Assembly: GCA_900548185.1 (NCBI GenBank)
Contig: URJJ01000013.1
Location: 1 to 51,251, forward strand
Source of the DNA: an uncultured Opitutales bacterium
GTDB lineage: Bacteria; Verrucomicrobiota; Verrucomicrobiia; Opitutales; Intestinicryptomonadaceae
Direction of reading: 5' to 3'
DNA length: 51,251 bases
Shown: positions 1-7,484 of the stretch, piece after piece
How the letters are laid out: each line of letters begins with the position of its first letter
Numbering within the stretch: position 1 is the stretch's first letter
The notes under the pieces: generated by a model
The model's input: only the letters and a program-made list of their open reading frames with translations
Databases searched by the model: none
Told to the model about the DNA's origin: nothing
Made by a program: the position numbers and the translations under genes

Positions 1-2
1 CG

Positions 3-1004
3 GCTCCAACAGAGCCTGCTCCTCAGGCTGCGCCCGCACCAACCCCTGCGGCACCCGCGCCCGCGCCTCAGACGGAAGTTGCGTCTGCTCCCGCAGCCCC
101 GGCTCCAACAGAACCTGCTTCGCAGCCTGCGCCCGCACCGGCGGCTCCTGCGGCACCCGCGCATCCTCCTTCACAGCCTCCGGCTGCCATTGTCGCGGCT
201 GATCCCGCCGTCATACCTCCGGATCCTCTCGTGCCGTCGCCCCCCGCAGCCCCGGCCCCGGAACCTGACACCCGGCCGTGGGTGGACCGCTACCGCGACT
301 TCATCCACTCCATCGTTCCCGAAGGGTGGACTTTCCGAATCAGGGGCGGCATCGGCTACCAGAGCAGCACATCAAGGTCCAGGTCTTATTCCTTCGGCTT
401 TGAGGGGCGGAAGAACTGGGCCGATGTTAACGAATTTGCGATGTTTGCAAATTACGATTACGCGGTGGAATCCCCCGAACACTCGCCGAGCTACACCTCG
501 ACTGAAAAACTCGTCGCTTCCGCGCTCTATAAGCGCTATATCGCAAGGGAGAACAACTGGTTTGTCTCAAACACGCTCTCATACAGCTACGACAAGATAA
601 AGGGGATAAACAACCAGGCCGACGAGATTGTCGCTGTCGGCTACACTTTCAAGTTCCTCGACGGCGAGATTGTGCTGAACATTTCGACCGGGCCTTCCGT
701 GCGCTTCATAAACGCCGTCGACTACGACCACAACTGGGTCCTCATGGGAACTGTCATGGAGGATATGACCTGGAGGTTCCACAAGTACGCGAGGCTGGAG
801 CAGCGCCAGAGCGCCTTTGCGGGGTTCAACGCCATGAATCCGGAGGAGTACAACCTGATTTTCAATATCGGTATTATTTTTGAGATTTCCGACCTTCTCC
901 ACATCGCCGGACGTTATTCCTACAATTACGACGGCATCAACGCCGCGACCGCGCAGAAGGCGGACCAGAGGCTGACTTTGGGGTTTGAAATCCCGCTGAA
1001 ATGA
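3..1004 (+). CDS. DUF481-family outer-membrane protein, N-terminus cut by window edge
   Basis: The frame is open to the left edge, so the true start and any signal peptide lie outside. About 95 visible residues are an Ala/Pro-rich linker with an imperfect 33-codon repeat (copies near 3 and 102). A beta-strand-rich domain follows, beginning at PWVDRYRDFIHS and running to the C-terminal strand ending FEIPLK. That domain aligns closely with the next gene (EGW, YDYA, SNTLSY, KGI, QADEIVAVG, AGRYSYNYDGINA), so the two are tandem paralogs. DUF481 (YdiY-like) proteins are predicted outer-membrane beta-barrels of unknown role. The linker probably spans the periplasm between an N-terminal module and the barrel, as in the paralog; this is an inference. 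Confidence 0.85.
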   Translation, partial: APTEPAPQAAPAPTPAAPAPAPQTEVASAPAAPAPTEPASQPAPAPAAPAAPAHPPSQPPAAIVAADPAVIPPDPLVPSPPAAPAPEPDTRPWVDRYRDFIHSIVPEGWTFRIRGGIGYQSSTSRSRSYSFGFEGRKNWADVNEFAMFANYDYAVESPEHSPSYTSTEKLVASALYKRYIARENNWFVSNTLSYSYDKIKGINNQADEIVAVGYTFKFLDGEIVLNISTGPSVRFINAVDYDHNWVLMGTVMEDMTWRFHKYARLEQRQSAFAGFNAMNPEEYNLIFNIGIIFEISDLLHIAGRYSYNYDGINAATAQKADQRLTLGFEIPLK

Positions 1005-1049
1005 GCTTCGGGCCGCTCAGAGATTGTTCCGGGCGGCCCCGGGCGGAAG

Positions 1050-1079
1050 GTGCGGGAGCTGCCGCGCCCGCGCATTTTT
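1050..1079 (+). terminator. Possible intrinsic terminator after first DUF481 gene
   Basis: A 7-bp stem (GTGCGGG with CCCGCGC, one G-U pair) is followed by ATTTTT. It lies 46 bp after the stop codon and ends 60 bp before the next start. The short T-run makes it moderate only. Confidence 0.45.
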
Positions 1080-1103
1080 GAGTTTTTGTGCTTGCAAATG
1101 TTC

Positions 1104-1131
1104 TTGGGGGATAGTTCATTGTAAATTTTAT
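1104..1131 (+). promoter_or_regulatory. Weak candidate promoter for second DUF481 gene
   Basis: TTGGGG, a 16-bp spacer, then TTTTAT, with 7 bp to the ATG at 1139. The boxes are weak, but the geometry matches stronger promoters in this window whose -10 also ends 6-8 bp before the start codon. The stretch is much more AT-rich than its surroundings. Confidence 0.35.
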
Positions 1132-1138
1132 TTCAAAT

Positions 1139-2146
1139 ATGAAAAGAACCCCAATCCTTATCGCCGCGGCAGTGCTTTCTGCGGCATCGTACGCGGATAC
1201 CGTCGTCTTGAAAAACGGGGACAGGCTTTCCGGCGAAATCGTTGCAAAGACTGACGAGTCCATCTCCCTGAAGACGGCTTACGGTCCCTTTGTGATTCCG
1301 GCTTCGGACGTCGAATCCGTTCTGGCGGCGGAGGAAGCCGCAAAGCCCGCAGAGGCCGCAAAGCCGGCTGCCGCCGTCGCCGCAGCCCCCGCGCCCGCCC
1401 CGGCGGCTCCCGAACCGGAGAAGACGTGGGTTGACGACTACCGCGACTTCATCCATTCAAACGTCCCCGAAGGCTGGGAGTTCAAAATAAAGGGCGGCCT
1501 TGAACGCAGGGAAACGTCCTCTAAGACCCTTTCCTACACGCTCGGCTTCGATGCCCACAAGATGTGGGACGACGTTCACGACTTCAAGTTTTCCGCATAT
1601 TACGACTACGCCTCGGAAACCCCCGAAAACGGCGTGGAAAACAAGACCACCGACAAGTACGGCGTCGTCACGAATTACAAATACTACATCTCCCCGGAAA
1701 CCTGGTACCTCTCAAACACCCTCTCTTACGGCGTTGACCGCATAAAGGGCATAAAGGACCAGGTTGACGAAATCGTGGGCGTCGGCCGCACGATAAAGCC
1801 CCTCGGCGACGACACTCTCATAATAAACGTCTCCGCCGGCCCCGCCGCGCGCTATATCAACGCCGACGACTACGACCAGCACTGGGCGGCCATGGCAACT
1901 GTTATGCAGGACCTCGTCTGGAAGTTCCACGACTACGCCCGCCTCGAAGAGAGCGCATTCGCCGGCGTGAACGTCCTGAACGTAAACAAGTATAACTACG
2001 TGTTCAATATCGGCATCGTCTTTGAGCTGACGGACCTTCTCAACATCGCAGGGCGCTATTCTTACAGCTACGACGGCGTGAACGCCTCAAGTGCCCAAAA
2101 GACGGAGGAGCGCTTCATCATAAGCTTTGAAATTCCTTTCAAATAA
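1139..2146 (+). CDS. DUF481-family outer-membrane protein with N-terminal SH3-like module
   Basis: A 335-residue protein. Residues 1-19 form a signal peptide (MKRTPILIAAAVLSAASYA). Residues 20-62 carry TVVLKNGDRLSGEI, a small beta module often found before DUF481 domains. An Ala/Pro linker (about 66-95) leads to the DUF481 domain starting TWVDDYRDFIHSNVPEGW and ending with an aromatic strand FEIPFK, typical of outer-membrane barrels. It is a tandem paralog of the upstream gene and shows what that gene's missing N-terminus probably looks like. There is no Shine-Dalgarno sequence, and the start follows an AT-rich promoter-like stretch. Function is unknown; a structural or transport role in the outer membrane is an inference. 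Confidence 0.85.
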   Translation: MKRTPILIAAAVLSAASYADTVVLKNGDRLSGEIVAKTDESISLKTAYGPFVIPASDVESVLAAEEAAKPAEAAKPAAAVAAAPAPAPAAPEPEKTWVDDYRDFIHSNVPEGWEFKIKGGLERRETSSKTLSYTLGFDAHKMWDDVHDFKFSAYYDYASETPENGVENKTTDKYGVVTNYKYYISPETWYLSNTLSYGVDRIKGIKDQVDEIVGVGRTIKPLGDDTLIINVSAGPAARYINADDYDQHWAAMATVMQDLVWKFHDYARLEESAFAGVNVLNVNKYNYVFNIGIVFELTDLLNIAGRYSYSYDGVNASSAQKTEERFIISFEIPFK

Positions 2147-2171
2147 CAGGCGGCGATGCCGTCGGGCGATT

Positions 2172-2205
2172 CGGCCGGAGGATGATTCTTCCGGCCGTTT
2201 TTTTT
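2172..2205 (+). terminator. Strong intrinsic terminator after DUF481 pair
   Basis: Perfect 8-bp stem CGGCCGGA/TCCGGCCG with an 11-nt loop, followed directly by eight T. It cleanly separates the DUF481 genes from the phage-like cassette that follows. Confidence 0.9.
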
Positions 2206-2297
2206 GTGTGGATTCCCGGCGGATGGCGCTCGCCCGCGCCGCTTCGCGCTCCAAAATACCAAACGGAGCCATTCCATCAAAAGTTTCAACAGTAAAT

Positions 2298-2326
2298 TTG
2301 ACTCCCGCGCGCGCCCCGGATAAAAT
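2298..2326 (+). promoter_or_regulatory. Sigma-70-like promoter of the Mu-like cassette
   Basis: TTGACT, exactly 17 bp, TAAAAT. The -10 box ends 6 bp before the ATG at 2333, so transcription should begin at or within one or two bases of the start codon (leaderless). It is one of the two best promoters in the window and drives phage-derived genes. Confidence 0.75.
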
Positions 2327-2332
2327 GGCGGG

Positions 2333-2734
2333 ATGAACTTGGAATACTCTCAGTCAATAGGGGCGGCGATGGTGGTTTTGACGTCCATACTTGGCTCGTA
2401 CTATCTGGTGTTAAGGATACGCGAGCACCACGGCGCCGTCCGGGACCCGGGGCTGGCCCTTGTCACCCAGTCCAACCTCGAAAAGCTGCGCGCCGAATTC
2501 ATAAGGACTATGGCGGAGGCCGCCCACGACCTGCGCACGCTGCGGGCGGAGATACGCGAGGACACGCGCTCGATGCAGCGCCAGCATTCGCAGTCGCTCG
2601 CGGAAATGGGCGCGCTCATAAGCCGCAACGCCCAAAACATAAGCTCGCTCGTCGCCCAGGCCCAGCTTGCAAACCAGCGCATAACGGAGCTTTCCGTAAA
2701 GACGGACAGGCTCGCAATGAAAGCGAAGGCCTGA
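2333..2734 (+). CDS. Mu gp25-like membrane-anchored coiled-coil protein (DUF2730-type)
   Basis: A 133-residue protein with one N-terminal membrane segment (about 9-29, IGAAMVVLTSILGSYYLVL) and a long charged helical region (about 50-133) predicted to form a coiled coil. This architecture and its place just before gp26-, gp27- and gp28-like genes match Mu gp25/DUF2730, a small phage protein of unknown role. Assignment rests on architecture and gene order, not on a conserved motif. It is the first gene of the cassette, and its ATG sits 6 bp after a strong -10 box with no Shine-Dalgarno. The next gene begins 1 bp after its stop. Confidence 0.65.
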   Translation: MNLEYSQSIGAAMVVLTSILGSYYLVLRIREHHGAVRDPGLALVTQSNLEKLRAEFIRTMAEAAHDLRTLRAEIREDTRSMQRQHSQSLAEMGALISRNAQNISSLVAQAQLANQRITELSVKTDRLAMKAKA

Positions 2735-2735
2735 C

Positions 2736-3008
2736 ATGCGCTCCGTTCCATACCGCCGCGCCGCCGCGCGGACTTCAATACTGTTGCAGCTTCAGGCCGC
2801 GTACCCTGCCAGCATGCCCTACGAGGCGATTTTCCAGGGGCTCAAAGTCTCGGGGTTCGACGCCGACTTCCGCGCCGCCGCAGCCGAAATAGAATACCTG
2901 TGCGACAGGGGGTACGCAGTCAGGGCGCCGTCTGAAATAAGCTCCGGCCTCCTGCGCGCCAGGCTCTCCGCCAAGGGCGAAGACTATCTTGAAAGGGAGG
3001 GGTTCTGA
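2736..3008 (+). CDS. Mu gp26-like small winged-helix protein
   Basis: A 90-residue protein. After a basic N-terminus it reads RTSILLQLQAAYPASMPYEAI..LKVSGF..DFRAAAAEIEYLCDRGYAV...LLRARLSAKGEDYLEREGF. This is the helix-helix-recognition-helix-wing pattern of the small phage family next to Mu gp27 (VpaChn25_0724/gp26-like). Mu gp26 is uncharacterised; DNA binding is an inference from the fold. The junctions on both sides share the string TGACATG (stop, one base, start), at 2732 and 3006, pointing to translational coupling. Confidence 0.6.
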   Translation: MRSVPYRRAAARTSILLQLQAAYPASMPYEAIFQGLKVSGFDADFRAAAAEIEYLCDRGYAVRAPSEISSGLLRARLSAKGEDYLEREGF

Positions 3009-3009
3009 C

Positions 3010-3462
3010 ATGGCGAAAGACTCCCAATCCGGGCCGTCCGAACAGTGCGGGGCCTGCCGCGCCGTGCCGGGGGGAAAGGCCGCCCTGGAAACCCTTTCCG
3101 CATCCCGAAGCCCTGCGGCGGAGCCTGCGGCCGTCCGTGCGGACCCGGGGCTAAAAAAGTACCTTCTGAAAATTAAAAGGGCCCGCCGGGCCGCCGACGA
3201 GGGCGCCGCCAAATGCGCGGCTGAAAGCGGCGCCGCCGGGGCCGCCATCGGCGCGGTGTGGGAGATATTGTTCGACTACTTCTGCCGGACGCCCCCGTCG
3301 GAATTCGCGCTCTCCGACATAAACACGGTTTCAGGCATAATCCACAAGCTCGTCGCGAGCTCTTCGGCTGCGCGCGCCGCCTCCGGCGCCCCCTCCGTAA
3401 GGGCCGGCGGGCTGTCGGAGGGAACCCTTTCTGAAATCGAGCGCAGGCTGAAACTTTTGTGA
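3010..3462 (+). CDS. Mu gp27-like protein (DUF3486-type, probable small terminase)
   Basis: A 150-residue protein counted from the ATG one base after the upstream stop; an in-frame start at 2989 would overlap the previous gene. The N-terminal ~60 residues are Ala/Pro/Cys-rich and poorly conserved in look. The remainder is helical (KKYLLKIKRARRAADEG...) with LSDINTVSGIIHKLVASSSAARA, resembling the C-terminal helices of DUF3486/Mu gp27, thought to be the small terminase subunit. Mu gp27 carries an N-terminal DNA-binding helix-turn-helix that is not obvious here. It is placed directly before the large terminase, as in Mu. The call leans on gene order. Confidence 0.6.
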   Translation: MAKDSQSGPSEQCGACRAVPGGKAALETLSASRSPAAEPAAVRADPGLKKYLLKIKRARRAADEGAAKCAAESGAAGAAIGAVWEILFDYFCRTPPSEFALSDINTVSGIIHKLVASSSAARAASGAPSVRAGGLSEGTLSEIERRLKLL

Positions 3463-3466
3463 GCGC

Positions 3467-4813
3467 ATGGAAGACGGATTTTTTCTGCCCTACCAGCGAA
3501 AGTGGATACTTGACCGCTCCCGCATAAAGATAATGGAGAAGTCGCGCCAGATAGGCATGAGCTGGACTGCCGCCTATTCGCTCGTGCGCGACCACTCTTC
3601 GGCCTCATGCAGGCTGGATTCGTGGGTTAGCTCGCGCGACGACGCCCAGGCGCGCCTTTTCATAGAGGACTGCCGCAAGTTTGCGGGCGTGCTCGACGCT
3701 GCGGCCTGCGAAGTGGCCGGCTCTCCCGTTTCGGACGCCTCGGGGGGCGCCGCGAGGGCGCTGGCGTTTTCAAACGGCACGCGCATAAATTCCCTGTCCT
3801 CCAACCCAGACGCCCAGGCCGGAAAGCGCGGGACGAGGGTGCTGGACGAATTCGCCCTGCATCCGGACCCTCGGGGGCTTTATTCCATCGCCTATCCCGG
3901 CATAACGTGGGGCGGCAGGCTTGAAATAATATCGACCCACCGCGGGCGCGAAAACTATTTCAACCGCCTTGTTGAGGAGGCGCGCCACGGAGGCAACCCC
4001 AAGGGCGTTTCCCTGCACCGTGTGACCCTGGCGGACGCGCTCGACCAGGGCTTTTTGAAGAAGCTCAAGGCGGCCCTCCCGGAGGGCTGCGAAGTCTCCC
4101 AGATGGACGAGGGCGAATATTTCGACTTCGTGCGGGCCTCGTGCGCCGACGAGGCGGCGTTCATGCAGGAATACATGTGCGAGCCTTTCGACGACGCCTC
4201 TTCTTTTTTGGGCTTTGACAGCATTTTGCGGTGCTCCTATGCGGATTCTGAAAACTGGGGCGCGGACGCCGGGGGAACGCTGTATCTTGGCGTGGACGTG
4301 GGACGCGCGAAAGACCTCACCGTGTTCTGGCTGCTGGAGAGCCTCGGCGACACCCTCTATACGCGCGATGTCAGAACCTTCCGAGGTGCCCCGTTTTCCG
4401 AGCAGGAGGCGGCGCTTTTTTCAATCCTTTCAAACCCGCGCCTCAGGCGGGCCGCCATAGACCAGACAGGGCTTGGAAGGCAGTTTGCGGAGAGGGCGGC
4501 GGAGCGCTTCGGGGCCTCCAGGGTCGAGGGGGTGAGCTTCTCTTCGGCTTCAAAGGAGGAGCTTGCGTATCCCCTCAGGGCCAGGTTTGAAGACGGAAGG
4601 ATAAGGATTCCCGGAGATATTGAAACTGCCGCCGACCTGCGCTCGGTGCGCCGCATGACAACGGCTCTCGGCGGCGTGCGCTTTGCTGCGGCATCCACCA
4701 GGGACGGGCACGCCGACAGGTTTTGGGCCCTCGCCCTTGCAAACTATGCGGCCCGCGAGGGCGGCACGGCGGTCGAGCTTATTGCGCGCCGGGAGCGAAA
4801 GATAGTGTGGTGA
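3467..4813 (+). CDS. Mu gp28-like phage terminase large subunit
   Basis: A 448-residue protein. The ATPase half holds a Walker A-like loop KSRQIGMSW (residues 25-33, the SRxxGxS variant of gp28-type terminases), Walker B with catalytic acid VLDEFA (125-130) and a coupling motif IISTH (154-158). The nuclease half holds GVDVGRAKDLT (about 275-285), an AIDQTG strand (about 323-328) and a C-terminal GHADRFWALALA with the third acidic residue. All motifs expected of a working packaging motor and RNase H-fold nuclease are intact, and length is close to that of gp28 relatives. It is the last gene of the cassette; portal (gp29), gp30, capsid and transposase genes are absent. Base composition resembles the neighbours, so arrival was probably not recent. 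Confidence 0.88.
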   Translation: MEDGFFLPYQRKWILDRSRIKIMEKSRQIGMSWTAAYSLVRDHSSASCRLDSWVSSRDDAQARLFIEDCRKFAGVLDAAACEVAGSPVSDASGGAARALAFSNGTRINSLSSNPDAQAGKRGTRVLDEFALHPDPRGLYSIAYPGITWGGRLEIISTHRGRENYFNRLVEEARHGGNPKGVSLHRVTLADALDQGFLKKLKAALPEGCEVSQMDEGEYFDFVRASCADEAAFMQEYMCEPFDDASSFLGFDSILRCSYADSENWGADAGGTLYLGVDVGRAKDLTVFWLLESLGDTLYTRDVRTFRGAPFSEQEAALFSILSNPRLRRAAIDQTGLGRQFAERAAERFGASRVEGVSFSSASKEELAYPLRARFEDGRIRIPGDIETAADLRSVRRMTTALGGVRFAAASTRDGHADRFWALALANYAAREGGTAVELIARRERKIVW

Positions 4814-4843
4814 CGCCCGTCCGGAGCTTCCGCCCGATTTTAA

Positions 4844-4871
4844 TTGACACAGAAGCCCCCCCGCATAGCTT
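4844..4871 (+). promoter_or_regulatory. Candidate promoter for phosphohexomutase
   Basis: TTGACA, 16 bp, TAGCTT, in the 149-bp gap after the terminase gene. It would give a leader of about 85 nt before the ATG at 4963. The -35 is perfect, the -10 modest. Confidence 0.4.
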
Positions 4872-4962
4872 TCAACACAGTCTCAAACGGGCTTTTCCCG
4901 GCTCCGATTCAGGGGCCGCCGGGTTAAGGCCCGCACCGAAAAAACCGACAGCATATTGTAGT

Positions 4963-6921
4963 ATGGATTGCCTATTGGAAAAAATAAAGCGGGCCCTCGG
5001 TTCCGCCCCGTCCGGGGCGCTTCTCCCCTCCGCCGCAGACAATATCGGGGCTTGGGCCGACGGGGGATTCCTCCCGCGCTGGGCGTGCGAAAGCATCCTA
5101 GAACTGTTTGAAAACTCGTGCTGGGAGGAGCTGAACGACAGGTTCTTCAAGCCCCTTGAATTCGGTACCGGGGGAATGCGCGGGCGCACGATAGGGAAGC
5201 GCCCGACGTCGGTCGAACTGGGGGTTGTTTCGCACGACGGCACGCCGGAGCACGCCGCAGTCGGCTCGAACAACATGAACGACTTCACCGTGGCCCGCGC
5301 AACGGCGGGGCTTTTCGCCTACTGCAAGCGCTGGTGCGACGAAAATTCGCTGGGCGCCCCATCCATTGTGATAGCCCACGACGTCCGCCATTTTTCTCGC
5401 CATTTCTGCGAGCTTGCGGCCTCCGTCTGGACCTCGCTCGGCGGGGTGGCCAGGATTTTCGACGGGCCGCGCTCCACGCCGCAGCTTTCCTACACTGTGA
5501 TAAACTCCGGCTCGACTGCGGGAATAGTGATAACCGCAAGCCACAATCCGGCGTCCGACAACGGCTACAAGGTGTATTTCTCGGACGGGGCCCAGGTCGT
5601 AAGCCCCCATGCCGAGGGCATAATAGGCTGCGTAAACTCCGTCCCGTGGGCCGACGTAAAAAGGCTGCTTGAGGTGAGGCTGGACGGCGTAAGGCGCGTG
5701 AATCCGGAGCTTGAGGAGTCGTATGTAAAAAGCATTGAGGACTGCGTCATAGACAAGGGCGTTCTCAGGGAGCACCCGCCAAGGCTCGTCTTCACCCCCG
5801 TCCACGGAACGGGGGCTGTAATGTGCCCCAAAGTCATGCGCCATTTCGGCCTGGACCCGATACTCGTCGAGGAGCAGATGGTGATGGACCCGCGTTTCCC
5901 GACCGTGAAGCAGCCCAACCCCGAGTACGCCGAAACCCTCTCCATGGCGATTTCCCTCGCCAACGACACGGGGGCGGAGTGCCTGGTGGCCACAGACCCC
6001 GATGCCGACCGCATGGGCGCCGCCTTCCGCTCGAAAAGCGGGGAGATGACGCTTCTTACCGGCAACATGATAGGCGCGCTTCTCATATACTACCGCATAT
6101 CGCGCATGATTGAGCTGGGCGTGATAACGGATCCCTCAAGGTGCGCCATAATAAAGACGTTTGTTACAAGCCCGCTTCAGGACGCCATAGCCGCCCACTT
6201 CGGGGTCAGGTGCGTCAACACCCTCACGGGCTTCAAGTGGATAGGGGCGCGCCTTAAGGCTTACAGGCAGAAGCTTGAGGAGGCCATGGGGGGGATTGAC
6301 TGCGGGAGCCTGCCGTATCTGGAAAGGGCCCGCCTGATGCAGGAGCATTCAACATTCTTCGTGTTCGGCGGGGAGGAGAGCTACGGCTACCTCGGCGTGG
6401 ATACGGTGCGCGACAAGGACGCAAACGCGGCCGTTGCGATGTTCTCGGAGATGCTCGCCTATCTCAAGGGCAGGGGCATGTCGGTGGGCGACTATCTGGA
6501 CGAGATATACCTGAAGTGCGGGTACTTTTTGGAGGATTTAAAGAACATATACAGAGAGGGGGCCAGCGGCTCCATGTATATCGCGGACTTTCTGGCCGGC
6601 CTGGATTCGCGCCCCCTTGAAAGCGTGGGCGGGGTAAAGGTGGAGAGCGTCATGAATTTCTCGCGCGACGAGATATTGGACGCCGACGGATGCGCCGTCC
6701 CGCATGAAAAGTTCTTCTTCTACCGTCTGGAAAACGGCTATTCGTTTGCAATCCGCGCGAGCGGAACGGAGCCGAAGATAAAGTTTTACGCCTTCGCCCG
6801 CGAACACGTGTCCGGGCCCTCCGAGCTGGAGGGCGCCAAGCGGGAGGCGAGGGAAAACCTGAAGTCGCTTCTGGACTCTCTGGAGGGGATTTTCAATTCC
6901 TTTGGCGGAAGCCGGAGCTGA
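4963..6921 (+). CDS. Phosphoglucomutase/phosphomannomutase (alpha-D-phosphohexomutase)
   Basis: A 652-residue protein from the ATG at 4963; a longer frame reaches back into the terminase gene, but that extension looks non-coding. It interconverts hexose 1- and 6-phosphates in the cytoplasm, feeding glycogen, sugar-nucleotide and cell-envelope synthesis. All four family motifs are present: the phosphoserine loop TASHNP (Ser about 193), the Mg loop DPDADR (about 345-350), the sugar loop GGEES (about 469-473) and the phosphate loop RASGTEPK (about 598-605). The length and the early FGTGGMRG motif match the PGM2/PgcA-type subgroup rather than the ~450-residue AlgC/GlmM type. Substrate choice between glucose and mannose phosphate cannot be settled from sequence. 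A terminator follows closely. Confidence 0.93.
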   Translation: MDCLLEKIKRALGSAPSGALLPSAADNIGAWADGGFLPRWACESILELFENSCWEELNDRFFKPLEFGTGGMRGRTIGKRPTSVELGVVSHDGTPEHAAVGSNNMNDFTVARATAGLFAYCKRWCDENSLGAPSIVIAHDVRHFSRHFCELAASVWTSLGGVARIFDGPRSTPQLSYTVINSGSTAGIVITASHNPASDNGYKVYFSDGAQVVSPHAEGIIGCVNSVPWADVKRLLEVRLDGVRRVNPELEESYVKSIEDCVIDKGVLREHPPRLVFTPVHGTGAVMCPKVMRHFGLDPILVEEQMVMDPRFPTVKQPNPEYAETLSMAISLANDTGAECLVATDPDADRMGAAFRSKSGEMTLLTGNMIGALLIYYRISRMIELGVITDPSRCAIIKTFVTSPLQDAIAAHFGVRCVNTLTGFKWIGARLKAYRQKLEEAMGGIDCGSLPYLERARLMQEHSTFFVFGGEESYGYLGVDTVRDKDANAAVAMFSEMLAYLKGRGMSVGDYLDEIYLKCGYFLEDLKNIYREGASGSMYIADFLAGLDSRPLESVGGVKVESVMNFSRDEILDADGCAVPHEKFFFYRLENGYSFAIRASGTEPKIKFYAFAREHVSGPSELEGAKREARENLKSLLDSLEGIFNSFGGSRS

Positions 6922-6957
6922 TGGCGCCCCGCCGGGGCCTTCGGATTTTTTGCGCTG

Positions 6958-6983
6958 CGCCGGATTCGTCCGGCGTTTTTTTT
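6958..6983 (+). terminator. Intrinsic terminator after phosphohexomutase
   Basis: Perfect stem CGCCGGA/TCCGGCG closed by a stable TTCG tetraloop and followed by eight T. It begins 36 bp after the stop codon. Confidence 0.93.
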
Positions 6984-7145
6984 GCGCGCGTGGGGGGCTT
7001 AGGCTTTTTGACGCGGCGTCCGCCGGGCGTGTAAACTGGGCGCAGACGCGGGCGTTTGCGATAGGCGCGGACGGAGTGCGCGCGGCGGTGCGGACAGTTC
7101 GGCCGCGCAGGCGGCGTCCCGCTTGCAGATGCGGCAGGGGGGCAA

Positions 7146-7199
7146 GCGTTTCAGGGAGTGAAACGCGCCTGAAAGGCGAAAGAAAGGGGCGTTTTTTTT
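7146..7199 (+). other. Tandem hairpins with T-tract in untranslated region
   Basis: Two adjacent perfect hairpins, GCGTTTCA/TGAAACGC (7146-7153 with 7159-7166) and CGCCT/AGGCG (7166-7170 with 7174-7178), are followed by GGGGCG and eight T (7192-7199). An alternative pairing joins AAACGC (7161-7166) to GCGTTT downstream. This could be the 3' end of a small RNA, an attenuator-like switch, or a second terminator behind the one at 6958. No open reading frame here looks real. Confidence 0.4.
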
Positions 7200-7276
7200 A
7201 GAGTCCCGATAGCGGTCTTAAAGAAAACAGTAAATTTCTAATGGGAATATTTTTACGGAATGGGTTTGGATTTGAG

Positions 7277-7315
7277 CTAACATAATTCTAACAATCCCTA
7301 ACAAAATCCTAACAA
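7277..7315 (+). promoter_or_regulatory. Four helix-phased CTAACA repeats (PhoB/OmpR-type box)
   Basis: CTAACA occurs at 7277, 7288, 7298 and 7309, a spacing of 11, 10 and 11 bp. The last three copies read CTAACAA, the first CTAACAT, giving 7-bp half-sites split by 4, 3 and 4 bp. This is the geometry of direct-repeat sites of PhoB/OmpR-family response regulators (E. coli CTGTCAT repeats, Bacillus TTAACA repeats). A TTGACA follows at 7324 without a convincing -10. The array is 170-208 bp upstream of the activase gene and 300 bp beyond the terminator of the previous gene. The regulator and the regulated transcript are inferred. Confidence 0.5.
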
Positions 7316-7484
7316 TCTCCGCCTTGACATCGGGGCAATGTTTTAGATTGGTTTTTAATGGGCGCGCTCTCCCGGGGATTCAGATTTCGGGCCTTTGGCC
7401 GATATGAAAGGAGACTTTTCCCGCCGCGCGTTTCTTTTGGATTTTTCGCAGTTTTTGTAATAATTTGATATACACGGCTTTCTT

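Noticed and set aside
4723..4962. Longer start for the phosphohexomutase, overlapping the terminase gene
   Set aside because: The extra 80 residues are Pro/Arg/Cys-rich with no family similarity, and 91 bp of them lie inside the terminase. The ATG at 4963 gives a normal family N-terminus.
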